Shown one piece after another: positions 24,800 to 38,317 of a stretch of DNA of 64,000 nt. Each line of letters starts with the position of its first letter. The stretch's first letter is position 1. A model generated the notes under the pieces. The model worked only from the letters and a program-made list of their open reading frames with translations, searched no databases and had not been told where the DNA came from. The stretch spans positions 26,897,418 through 26,961,417 of the forward strand of contig OZ026601.1 in NCBI GenBank assembly GCA_964020085.1, given 5' to 3'. This DNA comes from Micromussa lordhowensis (Eukaryota > Cnidaria > Anthozoa > Scleractinia > Lobophylliidae). Made by a program: the position numbers and the translations under genes.

Positions 24800-25010
24800 A
24801 ACTCGCTCACTGTAGAATTCCTAGTTTTCGAACCCTCCGATAACTCGAATAAAAAGTAGTTCCCCTCAGTCCAACACTGGAATTTTACCATCGATTTCTC
24901 GAACTGCCCGGTTTTCAAATGGAATTTCGTTTCATTCAAGGCTGGAAATATCGGGATTTCACTGTGTTTTTCACGAACAAAGGAAAAATAATATGATTTT
25001 TTGCCACGTA
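24800..25010. mobile_element. Possible pogo/Tigger-like relic
   Basis: Phrases such as CGAACCCTCCGATAACTCGA, GATTTCTCGAACTGCCCGG and GGAATTTCGTTTCATTCAAG have the composition of decayed pogo/Tigger-type ends. No clean terminal inverted repeat could be defined. It lies just downstream of the RACGAP1 stop codon. Confidence 0.3.
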
Positions 25011-25229
25011 GCATTAAAATAAAATGACGCTGCAGCTGATTGGTTAAAAAATTTATGCGTAAAACGCCGCATTTGTCGCTGTTCAAAGAACTTCCATGAA
25101 AGAGGGTCATCCCAGGCTCCACCCTCTTAGTCCCCTCTACGCGCCACCCTACTCTCGCACGGGTTTGTTTTTGCACAAAGCTTGGTTTATTCCCCATACA
25201 GCAGTTTCAGCAGAAATTTCTTGGGATGG

Positions 25230-28200
25230 TTACCTTGGTGTCAGAGGAGTCCGGGACAGGAAACTTCCTTTCTTCTTCACTGACTTAGCATTTGAAGCTG
25301 TCAAGGGTCCCAGCATGCTCTCCGGTACTAAAATGAGAGAAAACGCAACGGTCAATTCGACCCCGTTCCCAGAGTCCTCTTCTTCCCGCTCCCTGTAGGA
25401 AAGACCCTGGGAACAAGGTGCATTTTCGTAGTTGTCTCATGCGAGAAAATATCGTTAGAAAGGATTGTCATTTGAATGCTAGTCGTCCAGTTCCTCTAGT
25501 GTGATCGTGCGGGTGAGGGTAGTTCTAAAAGAGCTGTTGGTGGTGACTGACGTTTTCGACAACCTGAGCAGAAGTAATCTTCAAAGTCAATCGATGGTAT
25601 TGCAAGTCTGATCCGTTGAAACTGATCGGTCAATTAGACTTGGGGACAATACTAGTTCCGTTAACTCCTTCTATGGGATCTTTACTTGGGGGTATATGGC
25701 GTTCAGTCTGTGTGATGAGAGGGGGAAAACTGTCAGATTTACACTCGGGGAGGATAGCAGTTCCGTTTCCTCGGGGGTAAAAGGCGTCCCGTCTCTGTTA
25801 GGAGTGGCGGGGATATAAGGGGGTTACTTACCGGGTCTACACTCGGGAGTCCCGGGAGTCCCGTCCGCGTGATGAGGGTTGTATGGGGGTGATCGAATGT
25901 TCTCATCTTCAATATTCAGGAACTGATTCCAGTAGTCAACAGGCATTGACAAAAGCCGCTCAACAACCTGACGAGAAAAGAACGTGTACACTATAAACAA
26001 AGTCTCCTCAACTCCTTAGGGACGGAACGGCGATTTTTTTGAAGTGGGAGGGGGGCGGGGGTTGGGCAATGTTCCGGAGCATGAAACATTTTCCTCACTT
26101 CTTGGTTGTGCATGATTTTTTGGAAGGCAATAGCTCGTGCAAGGATTTTTTAACATAAAAAAAGACCTGGGTAGTGAAAAGTACTTGCACAGTTTTTGCT
26201 GTGCGACTTTTTTTTTTTTTTTTTGGGGGGGGGGGGGGAAATTGCCTAATCCCCACCCTATCAAAAAATGTCCCGTACGTTACATATGATCCTCGCCCCT
26301 TATTATGTCAAGACGCGGTTTTAACGCGGTCTGAGCCGTTCCAGATTCTTTACCGACACATTGGAAAATTTTAACTTACTTTTGAAGAGATATGAACTCT
26401 GATAATGAATTGAAAGGTATCAGAGCGACAAACTAGTGTCCTCGCTCTTGAGTATGCGCTGACATTTGAATGGCTGTTTTACTCTGTTTTTCGCGATTTC
26501 TGAATCTTTCGCTATTAATTTTGGCAGTTTCATTACAAGAAACGATATATAAAAACGATATTTACGGCTTAGATCGGTTCATATCGAGAAAAACTTTGCC
26601 CTTGGCCTTGAAATCCAAGACTTCGACACAGTAATTACGGTACCGATACGGACTTTCCGCCGGCAAAAACAAACATATGCACTGGTTAAATCACTCTCCA
26701 AGAAATGAGCAATATTCCTCAAGCCATCTGAAAACCGGGTCCACCTACCATTTCTCTTGTATGCAAAACCAGCTTTCTTAAAAATGTACGTTCTGTTTTT
26801 TTTTCCCTCATTTTGTGTTATGTTCTCCTCTTCCTCTCAATTGATAAACCCGAAAATCCAACCCAGATGCTGTGCCTACAGGAGATTTATCACCCTACCC
26901 TACTTACCCGGGATTGATACTAGAGAGCATTTATTTCCCTACGCTACCCACCTTGGGTAGCCACTTTGCCTCCTGTAACATCTGCATAGGTTCAAGGTTA
27001 CTGGATGAATTTTGAACGATGGTGGGACCAAACACTTTAGCCAGGTTACTCGCCGACATTTTACATTCTGTGCAGTGAGAAACCCTAAAAAGAAAATAAA
27101 CACAAATGAGTTGAACGACAAAGGGAGTGGAATTCTAATTTACTTCTTATTTCTTTTCCGACATAGACATGGCCATGTACTGCATTTCTACAGCTTTTAA
27201 GCGTTTCCCCAAACTTCCACCAGTCTTTCTATTAAACAGATTATGGGCTCGAGATTTCTATGAATCCGAGTCAACTATCACGCATATAAATCGAGAGCGA
27301 ATAACCAAACTGTTTTAGTATAAATCTACTAGTCGTGCAAAACTGAATCTAAATCCTCTTCACAGACACTGCTAACAAGCACTCACTGCTGCGTTACTCA
27401 CTATCAGATAGTGAGTAGCGTAGCCAATAAGAGCACGTCATTCGTGATAGAACGCTAGTACATTCATACTAAAACTCGATAGGAATACGGTGCATGTTTT
27501 CTATTTCTTAATTAACGAACATCAACATCAATAACATCAACAACAACAACAACAACAACAACAACAGATACTGTAACTCCGGGGCGCTTATTAAAATAAA
27601 CGACATGGAGCGCTTATTGGATTGAAAGGAGGGCGGTAAATGGAATCATTGCGATGGGCATTATGTAAAAACGTCTCCGTGAGGGAGCAAGCTAGAAATT
27701 TGTTTGTGGCTTACTTCTGTAAATGAACGACTAGATAGGCCAGTGTGTCTCTGTTTGCTTGAGGAAGTTCGCTGACTGCTTGATACGTAGCACTGGCGCT
27801 GTCATCTTGATCAGTTTTGTCTGAAAAACAACACAACAGCATTAAAATGTTTTCCGTGCGCTTGAAACGCCAGAACGACTCGAAAAAGTCCTTACTGGAC
27901 AGTGGTTACGTCACTCTTGTAAGACCCTTCTGATTGGTTGTTGCTCCGTTTTGCATTTTGGCGCCAAAGTAACAACCAATGAGAGACAGCACTTGGATCT
28001 TTACAGAGCTACGTCATCAACCTCCCTCGAGCAGCCAAGGGAAGTATTTCCTTTGCTAAGACTGCCCAGTACCGAGTGAATCGAAACGAATCACAAAAAA
28101 TAGTAATCCTCACTTGCTGCGTCTACGAATGCTGACCATAAGTAGTACGTAACGAGAGGCTCGGCGAGCTTCCTGAAGAAATCTTTCAGCAGTCCGCAAA

Positions 28201-31200
28201 CAACGTGGATGTCTTCAACTTTGCGCTGTAAAAGAAGTACAATGAACTCAGACAACACGTTTTAAGGGCTAAATGGATGATCCGTATTCAAAAATGATTA
28301 TAAAATAATTGAGCCACTAAGCGGCTCTCATTGGTCGATAGGTGTGTTTAGATGAGAGCATATAAACACGGTTGTGACGTTTTAGATTTGCGCATATGTT
28401 TTGAGAATTATTTTATTAAAGCAATGGAACACTTTTTCCGTGTTTACATAGCCTCATCTAAACACTCGGAGGGTTGGGAGAATTCGAGACAATTATGCAA
28501 ACCCGAGACGTAGTCGAGGGTTTGCATAATTGTCTCGAATTCTCCCAACCCTCCTCGCCTCTAGATGAAGCTACAAAACAAGGAAAAAGTGCTCTATTGC
28601 TTAAATACTACACGTCACTCTTACCAGATCAGGAATTTTTCCTTGCAAAAACTTTTCCTTCAGTTCCTTAACACTTCTCTCTGCCCTGAAATAGAAAGCA
28701 AATTATTATACAGACGGCTAAAACAGCCTTACAATGGATACTGTAAAGTTCTCAAGGTAACGACATTTGTTACCCTCACTTTTAACAAACTTTTTGAATT
28801 ATCTAGCCTTTAGGGGTTTGCTTCACAGACTTCACCAAGGTTTTGAAAGCCATCTTGACGGGTAACCAACATGCGTCAGAAATAACTGTATTTGTACGAG
28901 AATCCGATGGCTAATAATTTTCTTAGAAATCGAATTAAAAAAATCATGAATAACAAGGTTAGGATATTAAACAAAGGATTGCGATCAACAAATGTGAGGT
29001 ATGTAGCTAGGCTAGAAAGCGTCTAGTCGTGTTTTTAATTTTCCAAAAGTCGCTGAACTAAAGGATTAATGAGCAGAACAATGGCTGTGCACGTGCGCTA
29101 TAATTCTTGGTACATTTCTTTGCCGTCCTCTGTAAAACAACAACGTGAAATGACCACATTCTGCGTTGTGTGGAGAACGTGAACCACGACGGATAATTTG
29201 TAAAATGTTTATTTCGAATTTGTACTTTCAATTTTTCAGTTTTGATTCGTCCAATTCATTGCTGACGTTTGCTTTGATTGGTTCTTACCCTGGTACCCTG
29301 TAGATTCCAACCTCTGTAAGACCACGGCGTTCAATTTCTGCAACACATTTGACCTGAGAAGAAGGCAAAGAAGAACCGTGAGAAGAAAAGTACTCTGTTC
29401 TTCAGAGATTTTTGTCACTTCTCTCCGTTGTAGAGCGAGACAATTTTTCTCTTACAGTACTAATGATTTGTTAAGGCATGGACCAACTTGAGAAAATACC
29501 TGGAAAAGCCACAAGCTAACGGTAAACATGGACTCGCAATATTCCAAGACATTTCATGCAAATCAGTATCCCTAAAGAGTGGACCAGACTTGAACATTTT
29601 CAAAATTCAAAACCCTAAAGAATAAAATTCACTTACAACAATCTCTGGCACCATAGGGCTTGTGGAGGGGGCATAAAACTCAATGTTTTCATCCTGAAAA
29701 ACAAAGCAAGCAGTAAGTAAAATGCAATCATCGTTAAAATAATTTTCTTCTCTAGCAAGTCTTCTCTCAGTCCAGTACAATATTGGCTTGGCAAGAAGCC
29801 CATCTAGTGGAGGGTAACTATATTTCTACATGCTTGATGTTTACGAAGCACCTTGAGTTTGTAGAACAACTTTACTCTCCCTTTCAACTTGCCAAATTCA
29901 CTGGACATTGTTTGATGACAAGCTGTTATTAATTTGCACCCTCGATGAATGGGGTAATAATATTCCATCTCATGTTTGTTTTTTTGTTTCTTAGTTATAA
30001 ACAAGTGCGCAAGAACTAGTGGAGAGTGTCAGAGCTAGGAATCTTGTGTGCTGGTTATTTGTCGTGCCCTTGGCAATCATAAAATAAAATAGAAGATTTG
30101 TAAAAATATTAGGGTTCTGCATACTGGACGTCTTTTTCCAGAGCCTGGAGTGTCACTGCACGGCACACAAGGTAGGGGGAGTTGGTCCCTGCAGTCAGGA
30201 TGGCATACAGCACGACAATCTTGAAGAAAAAAGGAAATAATGTTGCGCAGTCAGCAATAGGGGAATCTTGTGAAACTTACAATCGTAAGCAATTCAGTTT
30301 CTGATAAAGCAACAAAAATATCAGTTCTGAATATTGAAAGGGCATAACATGGTTAACCGCCTAAGAAATTTGTGCAGATGTATTGCATACATTTTGTGAG
30401 ATGGGGACTTAGAACAATTTGTACTTAGCATGATGCCTTCTCTATGTATAAACAAGGATGTCAGGAACAGTCACTCTATAGGAGGTGTCGTGTTTCACAG
30501 TACAACTGTCAGTCCAGAATGGGGGAGGGGGGATGTCCAATACCATTCCACAAGTGTTAGTTAAGTCATGCAATATTTCTTTTCTTCCAGAAGAGTGGTT
30601 AGGAAATCACATGAAATACCAGAACATCATTTGAAAGGACAACACACACAGTGCAATTACCTTTGCATTTTAAGGCAAGTTTTCCAAACTTTATCCTCTT
30701 GTTACACTATGGAGATAGAAATTGAAATGATTATTTTCAAATTTTAAATTTAGCTGGCCAACACAGAACTAAAGTAAGTTGATGGAGAAAGATTTATACT
30801 TCAGGTATTTTATTCACTCACAGGTTGACAAGACTCTGGTCTAATTACAGTCTTGGAGCAGAGTGCATGTTTCTGAAATGAAATAAAAAAATCATCAGAA
30901 CTAATGGCTAACTGATTTACTAGGATCACTTTACAGATTTATGGGAACACAACACAACACTGACAAATGTTGTTCACGTTTCAACACTTATCTGCTGAGT
31001 GCCACTTACACAGAGACCCTTCTGTAATTCAAGAAGAAAAGGAACATAAAAAGCAACCAGAGGATATTCCACATTAGAGAGGTGCTTACGTGGTCAGATC
31101 TACTATCAGAACACCTGTAGCCTTCAAAGTTTGTGTTCTTAAACAAAGAATCAGTAAATTTTCATGACTTACTTTGTCTTTTTTAGCTGGTCCTTTTCCA

Positions 31201-34200
31201 CTCTGTGAAGCAAGTCTAAATACAATGGAAAATTAAAATATATGGTTCACCTACATAAGTAATCACCGTTATTCAGTGCTAAACATGATATCAAGACCCC
31301 AGAATGGTGGAATCACTGTCTTACTGTTGTACCTGACCTGTGGTTAACTTTCAGAAGGTAAAGTCTGTGTTTGAGCCTAGTGGCTCAATGACTAGGCCAG
31401 TGCTACTTATCCTTTTGTTTCTGTACCGCGAAGTGACTAAGAATATTTCTACCTGTCCTAGACTGGAGGCTAGTCGATCACTAGGTTACCCCCTTAATTA
31501 AATTTGCCGGTACATAATTTATGCACCTAGGCGGAGAGAGGCAATTTAAAGAGTAAAATGTGGTGCTCAAGAGCACAACACTAGACTTGAAGACTTACAA
31601 GACAGTCAAGACTTAAATGCGTGCCACTTAATCCAGAGTTCCGTACGCTGACCACCGCACCTCTGAGATGAGAGGACAGTGTCTGAATGGCTGGTGTGAC
31701 AGACTAACAGTGTACAAAGAAAGTCCTATCTGATAGCCTATTGGATTCTGTTCATCACTTCACCATCTGCAAGTGAAGTTTCTTGGCAGAGACAAGCACA
31801 CAGGAGAGGAAAATAGAAGACTGTAGACTATAGAGAACTAGCCAGGACTATTGTTTTGAAGTACACTGTACCACCAAATGTTTGCAACTCACACCAAAAG
31901 AAATGCAAGGCAGTCTGTCAGAAGAGTTAATGACCAGAGTTAATGCCCAAACCAATCTTGTTGGGTTGTAACATATTATGTCTGAGGTAGACTTAAATTG
32001 TTGCTAAATTATCCAAACAACAAAGGACTTCAAAGATTTAAGAGATTATCACCTCTGTAACTGTGGAGTCTCCTTCCTTGGACTGGTGTACTCCTCAAGC
32101 TCTCTTATTGCATGGCGGTATGGGTCGCGATAATCTATTTCTAGGCCAAAGATAAAATGTATGTGAATTACAAAATAGCCCAAAGAAAATATGCACACTG
32201 AATTGATGTAATGATGAGTGCCAGCAAAGAGAATTTACATTTTGATGATCAAAGTAAACAAGTTGTTTTCCTTTTTTGTTGCAGAATGTTCTAAAAGAAA
32301 CAGAAAACATGTTCTCTGCGTTTCCATAAAGTTGTAGAAACACTTGTAGAAGTTTGGGAGAACTCTAAAAAGCTGTGGAAACACATGCCTGTCGGCTCAT
32401 GTTCCCACAGCATTTCTTGTTCTCCCAAACTTCCACTCATGTTTTTACAGCTTGTTAGAAGCATGGTACATGTTTTCTATTTGCTAAGCGACACACTCAA
32501 ATGCAGCAAAATGTTGATGTTATTCATGGTACTGGAAATCATTTAGGCTGTAAACTGTTTAATTAGAGACAAACGACCACAGCCTAATCAAAGAAGTTAA
32601 ATGAGCAGGTGACTGTTGGAGCTATGTCATTTTAAAATCTCTCCTTTACAACCAACAGATTAAAATTATCATCAATAAATTTCATGAAACTCAAAGTTGA
32701 AGCAGAACAATATTAATATTAGTTATATAGTCAAAATGTGTCGACATCCTGCAATTTATCCAACTACAGTAAATTGTTTGCCATCAACTGAACACTGGAG
32801 TTCACTTTTGCAGACCACTTCTGTCTTCCTACCTGCTACTACAAAACATTTTGACAGGGCTGATATATATGACAGATATAAGAAAAATGACATTACTATA
32901 TAGGCCTGATCAAAATGAATGGTACAAATAAACTCAAATAAACGAGTTCACTTTTGCAGACCACTTCTGTCTTCCTACCTGCTACTACAAAACATTTTGA
33001 CAGGGCTGATATATATGACAGATATAAGAAAAATGACATTACTATATAGGCCTGATCAAAATGAATGGTACAAATAAACTCAAAGACCTTTTACTGTGCA
33101 AACATTTCCAGGATTTACCCGCAGCTCTAGGACATAGTTCCTTCAAGGCAGGCAACTAGCAAAGTAGTTTTTTACTAACTTCAATTAAAGTTCTAACTTC
33201 TCCTTGCAGTGTAAAATGGCAAGAAAATGGAGTAGGTAATGAAACGTAATAAAAATAGGGACTCACCAGGTGCAGATGGCTGTATGTGAATCTGTGGACT
33301 TGGATAAGCATGCACTGGAACACGGACTGGACTGTCTGGAACAACTTGTTTAACAATCGCCTGTCCATATGCCTGCATGTACATGGGAAAGAGACCAAAA
33401 GCTAAATGATTGCCAACAATGATTAAGGAATAGCCATTGATCTCCATCAACTACAAAAAACTTCATCATGAAGAAAACAAAAATTGAAAATGATAGAAGG
33501 AAAATGCTTCACTGGCTAATTTAGTGGGTAACATTTTCGCCTCTGTTTCACGGTGATGCTACCCATTTCAACCAAATTGTTTTCTCAATCAAAGGTATAA
33601 TTCAACTACAAAAATGAACAACACCCGCAAGACTAGCGATCTCGCAGGACAGAGTCTGGTGAAGAGACGCAAAGAAACTGACCTTGCCTTGATTTCAGTA
33701 ATGTTTATTTTTATTTGCCTGAGCAAAGTGAAATACCATTGGTCAAAAACAAGAAAACTGTCAATCCATCATGTTTGATGAGGAGAGAATAGATCCCCAC
33801 AAAGTCAAGTAATTTACTGCAAGTTCTCATGATATCAAGAGTCAAGTGTGTGCAATTAACTGATGAATTACAAAGTTCCAGCCTATTTCTGGTTTAAATT
33901 TCAAACTATAGGGGGAGTAGGAAATAGCAATTTAAAGTATGTATTTGAATTTAGATGTAATTGCCGTATAGCCAACCATATGGCAATCTGGAGTCAAATA
34001 TTACAAATGTATGTGATGGAAAGTGGGCAACCAAACAATATGCAAAAAGGCTTGCATCTTGGTAACTTACATATAAACTTTCATCATAGGTATTAACTTT
34101 CATGGTTTTTCTCCGGCTAAACTTAATCAACAACATCACATGTGCATGTTGTTGTGAATTGAAAGATTGAAAATGTTTCAGAGAAATCTGAGCTGCCAAA

Positions 34201-37200
34201 CTTCATACCTCCTTCCAAACGCGAGACTGCTTGCAAGCTACCATGAGCCTTGAGCTTACTTTTGAGACTCACTTATTTCACGAGTAACACTGTCAGTCAT
34301 AAAAAAAAACTCAACTTTAAAACAGGCATTACGGTGTTTGAAATATACCTCATTAGTCTTGGGCCTTTTTGGAGGAGTAACCTGGAAGAGTTTTAATCAT
34401 GATCAAATACATGTAGCATAAAAAAATCAATCCAATACACTGGTACTAAATAGTTCGAACCAAGGAATGTATCAATAGTTCATCTAGTGTGATTGTTTGG
34501 ACAAGGGTAGATCTGTAAAGAGCTGCTATTGGTTACCAACAAGGGCTTTTGGTTGTTCACTAAAAGCAGTTCTTTTCAAACAAATGCTGCAACAGTGACA
34601 AGGCTGTCCCCCCTCCCCAAGTAAAAGTAGACAGATTGATATTAGTAGTGGAACACCTAATCGGGCTCAGGCAAACTGCCTCATGGGTCAGCTGGCTGTT
34701 CTGTTCTACGTACATTCAAAAATCCACAAATTCTTTGCTTACTGACAAAATTTCACTTCAATGGTGATAATTGCAAGCTTCCTGTCAGCTGGTGAAATAA
34801 GCATAACCTGATATTTGGCTCCAAAGAATCTACATCTGTGCCCTCTGCTTCGGTACTCAAAATATTACACTGGCTTGTTATCAAACGTTTAACAAACTGT
34901 AGTATAAATTAATGATCAAGAGCGTTAATAGAACAATTAAACTCACATCATGCTCTGGCCCTGATGGTCGAGACTGAAATTATACAAAGAAACACATTCT
35001 TTTACATGAGGATTACTATGTCTGAGAAATAATAAACATCTCCCTCTACAAAACAGAGAGATTTTGGTGACAGTCGTGACAAAAAAACCTTGCTCCTATA
35101 TGGAGAGAGCTGTTATAGAGAGTGACGGTTAGTGGAAGTTTGTCTGCAATGGAAATATAGGATAGGGAACACAGACTGTAGTTTTCGGCATTAAAAATTA
35201 CAGATCATTGAATCTAGAGATAGAGTATTAATGAGTAGAGTACTAATGGTTACTTAGGATTGCTTCATTAACTAAAAGGTTAATGAGGCAATCCTACGTA
35301 AACATTGGAAACAGAGATAATCGTGGATAATAAGACATGTCTCCCATGAAGATCAGTGCCCTAATGACGTCAGCTACCTTTATACAACATCTCAGTACAA
35401 TGAGAACAATTCAGTTACCTTTCTAATAGGTCTCCTGGGTTGAGATACATCCTAAAAAGAAACATAAATGAATGAATGTGAACAACAAAAACAACATCAG
35501 GATGATGGAGATTATCTCCTCCGTACATTTGACTTTGAAGCTATTAAAGCTGATTTCCAGTCCGAACTGTGCACTCTCAAGAGTTTGCTTGCGTTTTTTG
35601 TTTTGTTTCATGTAAGACATCACAAGATGTAAACATTTTGTAACTACTTACATGAAGTAAATTCAAAGTTTCAAAACTACCGCCATTATGGATGCAAAGC
35701 AGTCAAAGCTTTATGCTGTGTTCTTTCTCATACCAGTTGATGAAACAACTTTGCAGCTTAAAAATCAATAATGCTGTTGGAAAAAGAATTTGAAAGGCCT
35801 CAAAGATTAGGTATGTGGTTCGTAATGAATAACATTGATTTGCATTACATCGAGTGGGGACTTAATGTTTTTTTAACCATTAGGATGCTGGGACTGCACA
35901 GGACAGACTGAAAATCATCTTTAATACCAATCAAGGTTAGCTGGTAAAATCAGACATCTATCCAATATCCTTGCAGACCAAGTTTTATTGAATCAGCCTT
36001 GAATGTTTTCAGGTTTGTGGTCAGGAGAAACCTTGAATTGTCAGAAGGGATTTGTAATTTTCAAAAGGGACAGATAAATCAAAATAACAATTGGATCTTT
36101 ACCAAGTCTTCCTCCGTGTTATCATAACTGATGTCTGAGGGAGATAATATGGAACCAGTTGATTCATCTTGGACACTAAAGCGCCTAATGAGACAAAGAC
36201 AAATGCAGGCATTTATCCAACTTCATTTTCAGTGATTTAAATTAAACATTCCACAATGCTTTAGCTATGGTCAGTGAGAGATGCAGCTTCCTGCTAATGG
36301 TTGGTATACAATTAACACTGGACTTCCTGTTCAGCAGCTCAGATTCAAGTCCTGACCTGACTGGCCTCTCTCTACTCAAGAGCAGGCTTTTAGCCAGATG
36401 GGTAATCCAGGCATCTTGTGAACAGCCACTTGTTAAAGAAAGTCATATTTTTCATCTGTTGCCTTATAAATTGTTTATTTGAACAGGCCCTATAGCAGAT
36501 TTTGGATACCCACTTTTCAAATTTTGGCTAAAAGCCTGCTCAAGAGTGTACCCTGTAAATGGGTTGCAATGGTGACTTGCTGGGGACACTTGACAACACC
36601 ACACTGGAGGTAACCTATGATGTGCTGGTATCCCATCCAAGGGGAGTAGCGATAACAACAGTTGGTCAAGTTTTTCAGGCTCAAAACAATAACAATAGCA
36701 ACAACATCTCCCCATTTTCACAATCTGAGAAAGTTAATACTTGATTGTTACAAAGCTCTGTAAATTATTGTTGCAACCCAAGTGGATTTCACCACAACAC
36801 ACTACAAATACACAGTAACAATGTTAGGGAGGTAGGGTGGAGATGTTGTACCCTTGGGCTTGGGAAAAATTCACATGAAGTTTATCTACAGCTAGTTAGA
36901 CCAAATTATTTCTTAAGCACTTGTTGTCTTTGCAAAAAGACTTCTTCATATGTTTTCTAGGCCTGGAAAACAAGGTTTGAATATTTCTATAATCTTTTAA
37001 GAATTCCAGACTTTCTATGAACCTCAACACTATGTATTAGAATTATGATAGCCTTGCTTGCAAAAAAAGCTAGCAAGGCATAAAGACCCATATTAAGAAT
37101 GTATAGAAGCAGATCATACCTTTTCCTTGGGCTTGTCATGTCCTCGTGGTGACACTGGCTCAACTGCATCAGTGTCTGTCTTTCGTTGTCATTCAACCTG

Positions 37201-38317
37201 CTCATTGTGTCCTTGTCATTCAAAAGTTCACGGATCAGTGCTACTTGCCTCTCCTACAAGATTTGGGGGAACAGAAATGTATTATGTTGTGTACATTTAG
37301 AAATTTCTTACCTGGTAAGACATTTTTTTAGGTCAGACTCAGGTACTTAATATCTCTCCCTGTGCTAGAACTATCATAACATTGTTCATGAAAATATCAA
37401 GGGACTGCAGTCAGGATAAATTGTAGTTAAATTTAAAAATTTAAAGTTTCTCTGGCTAAAAATATCATAAAACAAAGGTTTTTTACTGCCTGAACTGCAG
37501 TTTTATATAAATTAGTCAGAGAACGGTTTAAAATTTCCTATGATTGCTCATGAACTTTCTCCGGTGTTCCAATCCTAAAATATTTATTTCATGTTAATGA
37601 AATAAGATCCGGAAAGAGACATAAACATGTAACAATTTGGGGAAATCAAAATAATATGTTAGTATTATTCAGATTTTTAAGTTCTTACCAAGTGATCTTG
37701 AGTAGCTTCTGCTTTCATTCTTTTCTTAATTTCTATTTCAACTTGACTCCTGAAATAATAACGGTAAACGTGACAAAATTTAATACTAAAAGAATTGGCG
37801 AGGGAATCAAAGTTCGGGCAAAGAAGGCAGCACAAGTTAATTATCGATTTCATCTACGTACCTCGCATGCTTCAGTTTTACTTCAAGCGCTTCATTCTCA
37901 GCCTATGACAGAATGGGTATATCTTAATGAAATAGATTTACTTGAAAGAAACTATAACTGTAGGCATGCGAAAACTTTCAAGTGCTTTGATGCTAGTAAG
38001 CTTCTTTGAAATGTCAAGGGAAATCGACAACTTTAAACGTAAAACCGTACCGTGATTTTTGCGATGTCTTGTTTCAATCGAACAGCTTCGTTCTCTGCAG
38101 CGAGCCATTTCTTCCGGCATTCTTCTTGTTGTGATACAAATTTGATAAATTCTAGGAAGGAAAAGGAGTTCAACTAAATAAGTCACAATCGAGAAATATG
38201 AAGCTGAAATGCAACGAACAACGAATCGCAACACAAACCTCCTTCAATTCCCTCGGCCAGAACCGATGCGGAGCGAACGATATCGTCAAAAGGTCCAACA
38301 ATTGTTGCGACAGACAT
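25230..38317 (-). CDS. RACGAP1: Rac GTPase-activating protein 1 (MgcRacGAP/CYK-4), 23 exons
   Basis: Exons: 38317-38239, 38151-38051, 37902-37862, 37749-37689, 37253-37120, 36184-36103, 35451-35419, 34973-34947, 34381-34349, 33372-33267, 32140-32053, 31215-31173, 30872-30822, 30706-30661, 30219-30125, 29693-29637, 29353-29289, 28685-28625, 28225-28114, 27820-27715, 27084-26952, 25967-25832, 25327-25230. All phases join: 595 aa plus stop (human about 632). Residues about 20-110 are a coiled coil ([20 protein letters not shown]), which in the family binds the kinesin-6 MKLP1 to form centralspindlin. A C1 zinc domain at about 278-330 keeps its Cys/His ([20 protein letters not shown], then [13 protein letters not shown]). 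The RhoGAP domain at about 345-545 has the arginine finger in GIYR (Arg378), then [20 protein letters not shown] and [12 protein letters not shown]. The C-terminus ends [12 protein letters not shown]. It acts at the spindle midzone and cleavage furrow in cytokinesis. The first ATG fits the vertebrate N-terminus; the frame above it has only a GTG. Confidence 0.95.
25366..25421. repeat. Short hairpin repeat, family also at 44150-44222
   Basis: GTTCCCAGAGTC is answered after about 25 bp by GACCCTGGGAAC. The same ends (TTCCCAGGGTCTC and ATACCCTGGGAAA) occur at 44150-44222 in the UBX-LRR gene. It lies in the last intron of RACGAP1. Confidence 0.5.
27230..27476. mobile_element. MITE family copy 1 (partner at 56078-56378)
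   Basis: Shares CTATTAAACA, CTCGAGATTTCTAT, GTCAACTATCACGCAT, AAATCGAGAGCGAATAA, TTTTAGTATAAATCTACTAG and GTGATAGAACGCTAGTA, in the same order, with 56078-56378. The left hairpin is eroded in this copy. It sits in the RACGAP1 intron between the exons at 27820-27715 and 27084-26952. Confidence 0.75.
27538..27567. repeat. CAA microsatellite
   Basis: About nine CAA units in a RACGAP1 intron. Confidence 0.8.
28343..28554. mobile_element. Double palindromic MITE
   Basis: Two hairpins lie side by side. The first pairs GTGTTTAGATGAG and ATAAACACGG (from about 28346) with CCGTGTTTACATAGCC and CTCATCTAAACAC (ending about 28465). The second is a perfect 37-bp inverted repeat, arms 28468-28504 and 28518-28554, around a 13-nt spacer. 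It lies in the RACGAP1 intron between the exons at 28685-28625 and 28225-28114, 70 bp from the former. Confidence 0.75.
31371..31670 (-). mobile_element. Degenerate tRNA-derived SINE
   Basis: On the minus strand it begins near 31670 with an A-box-like TGGTCAGCGTACGG. Its body (GAAGTGACTAAGAATATTTC on the plus strand, then CTGGAGGCTAGTCGATC) matches the SINE at 40263-40478 (GAAGCGACTAGGAATATTTC, GGGATGCTGGTCCATCG). The B box is eroded. Intron of RACGAP1. Confidence 0.55.
32798..33083. repeat. Tandem duplication of about 146 bp
   Basis: The segment starting GAGTTCACTTTTGCAGACCA at 32798 is repeated from 32944, and the copies read as identical for about 140 bp. That implies a very recent duplication or local gene conversion. 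Intronic in RACGAP1, between the exons at 33372-33267 and 32140-32053. Confidence 0.85.
35259..35299. repeat. Small hairpin
   Basis: TAGGATTGCTTCATTAAC is followed closely by GTTAATGAGGCAATCCTA, an 18-bp arm pair with an extremely short loop. Intron of RACGAP1. Confidence 0.6.
36373..36550. repeat. Inverted repeat flanking a SINE-like segment
   Basis: AAGAGCAGGCTTTTAGCCA near 36378 is answered by TGGCTAAAAGCCTGCTC near 36526-36543. The preceding 36300-36360 has a B-box-like GATTCAAGTCC, and 36590-36650 contains CTGGTATCCCATCCAAG as in the SINE at 9199-9450. Probably two SINE-related copies in inverse orientation. Intron of RACGAP1. Confidence 0.4.

Larger units (their letters stand above)
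20513..25229. other. Intergenic region, no supported gene
   Basis: This spans the SKIDA1-like promoter side and the 3' flank of RACGAP1. Frames such as 22049-22405 minus and 24219-24452 plus have no recognisable domain or splice context. 24751-25197 minus overlaps what looks like a DNA-transposon relic. No RNA gene was seen. Confidence 0.55.

Noticed and set aside
24751..25197. 148-codon minus-strand frame downstream of RACGAP1
   Set aside because: The sequence resembles a decayed DNA transposon, and the residues show no domain pattern.
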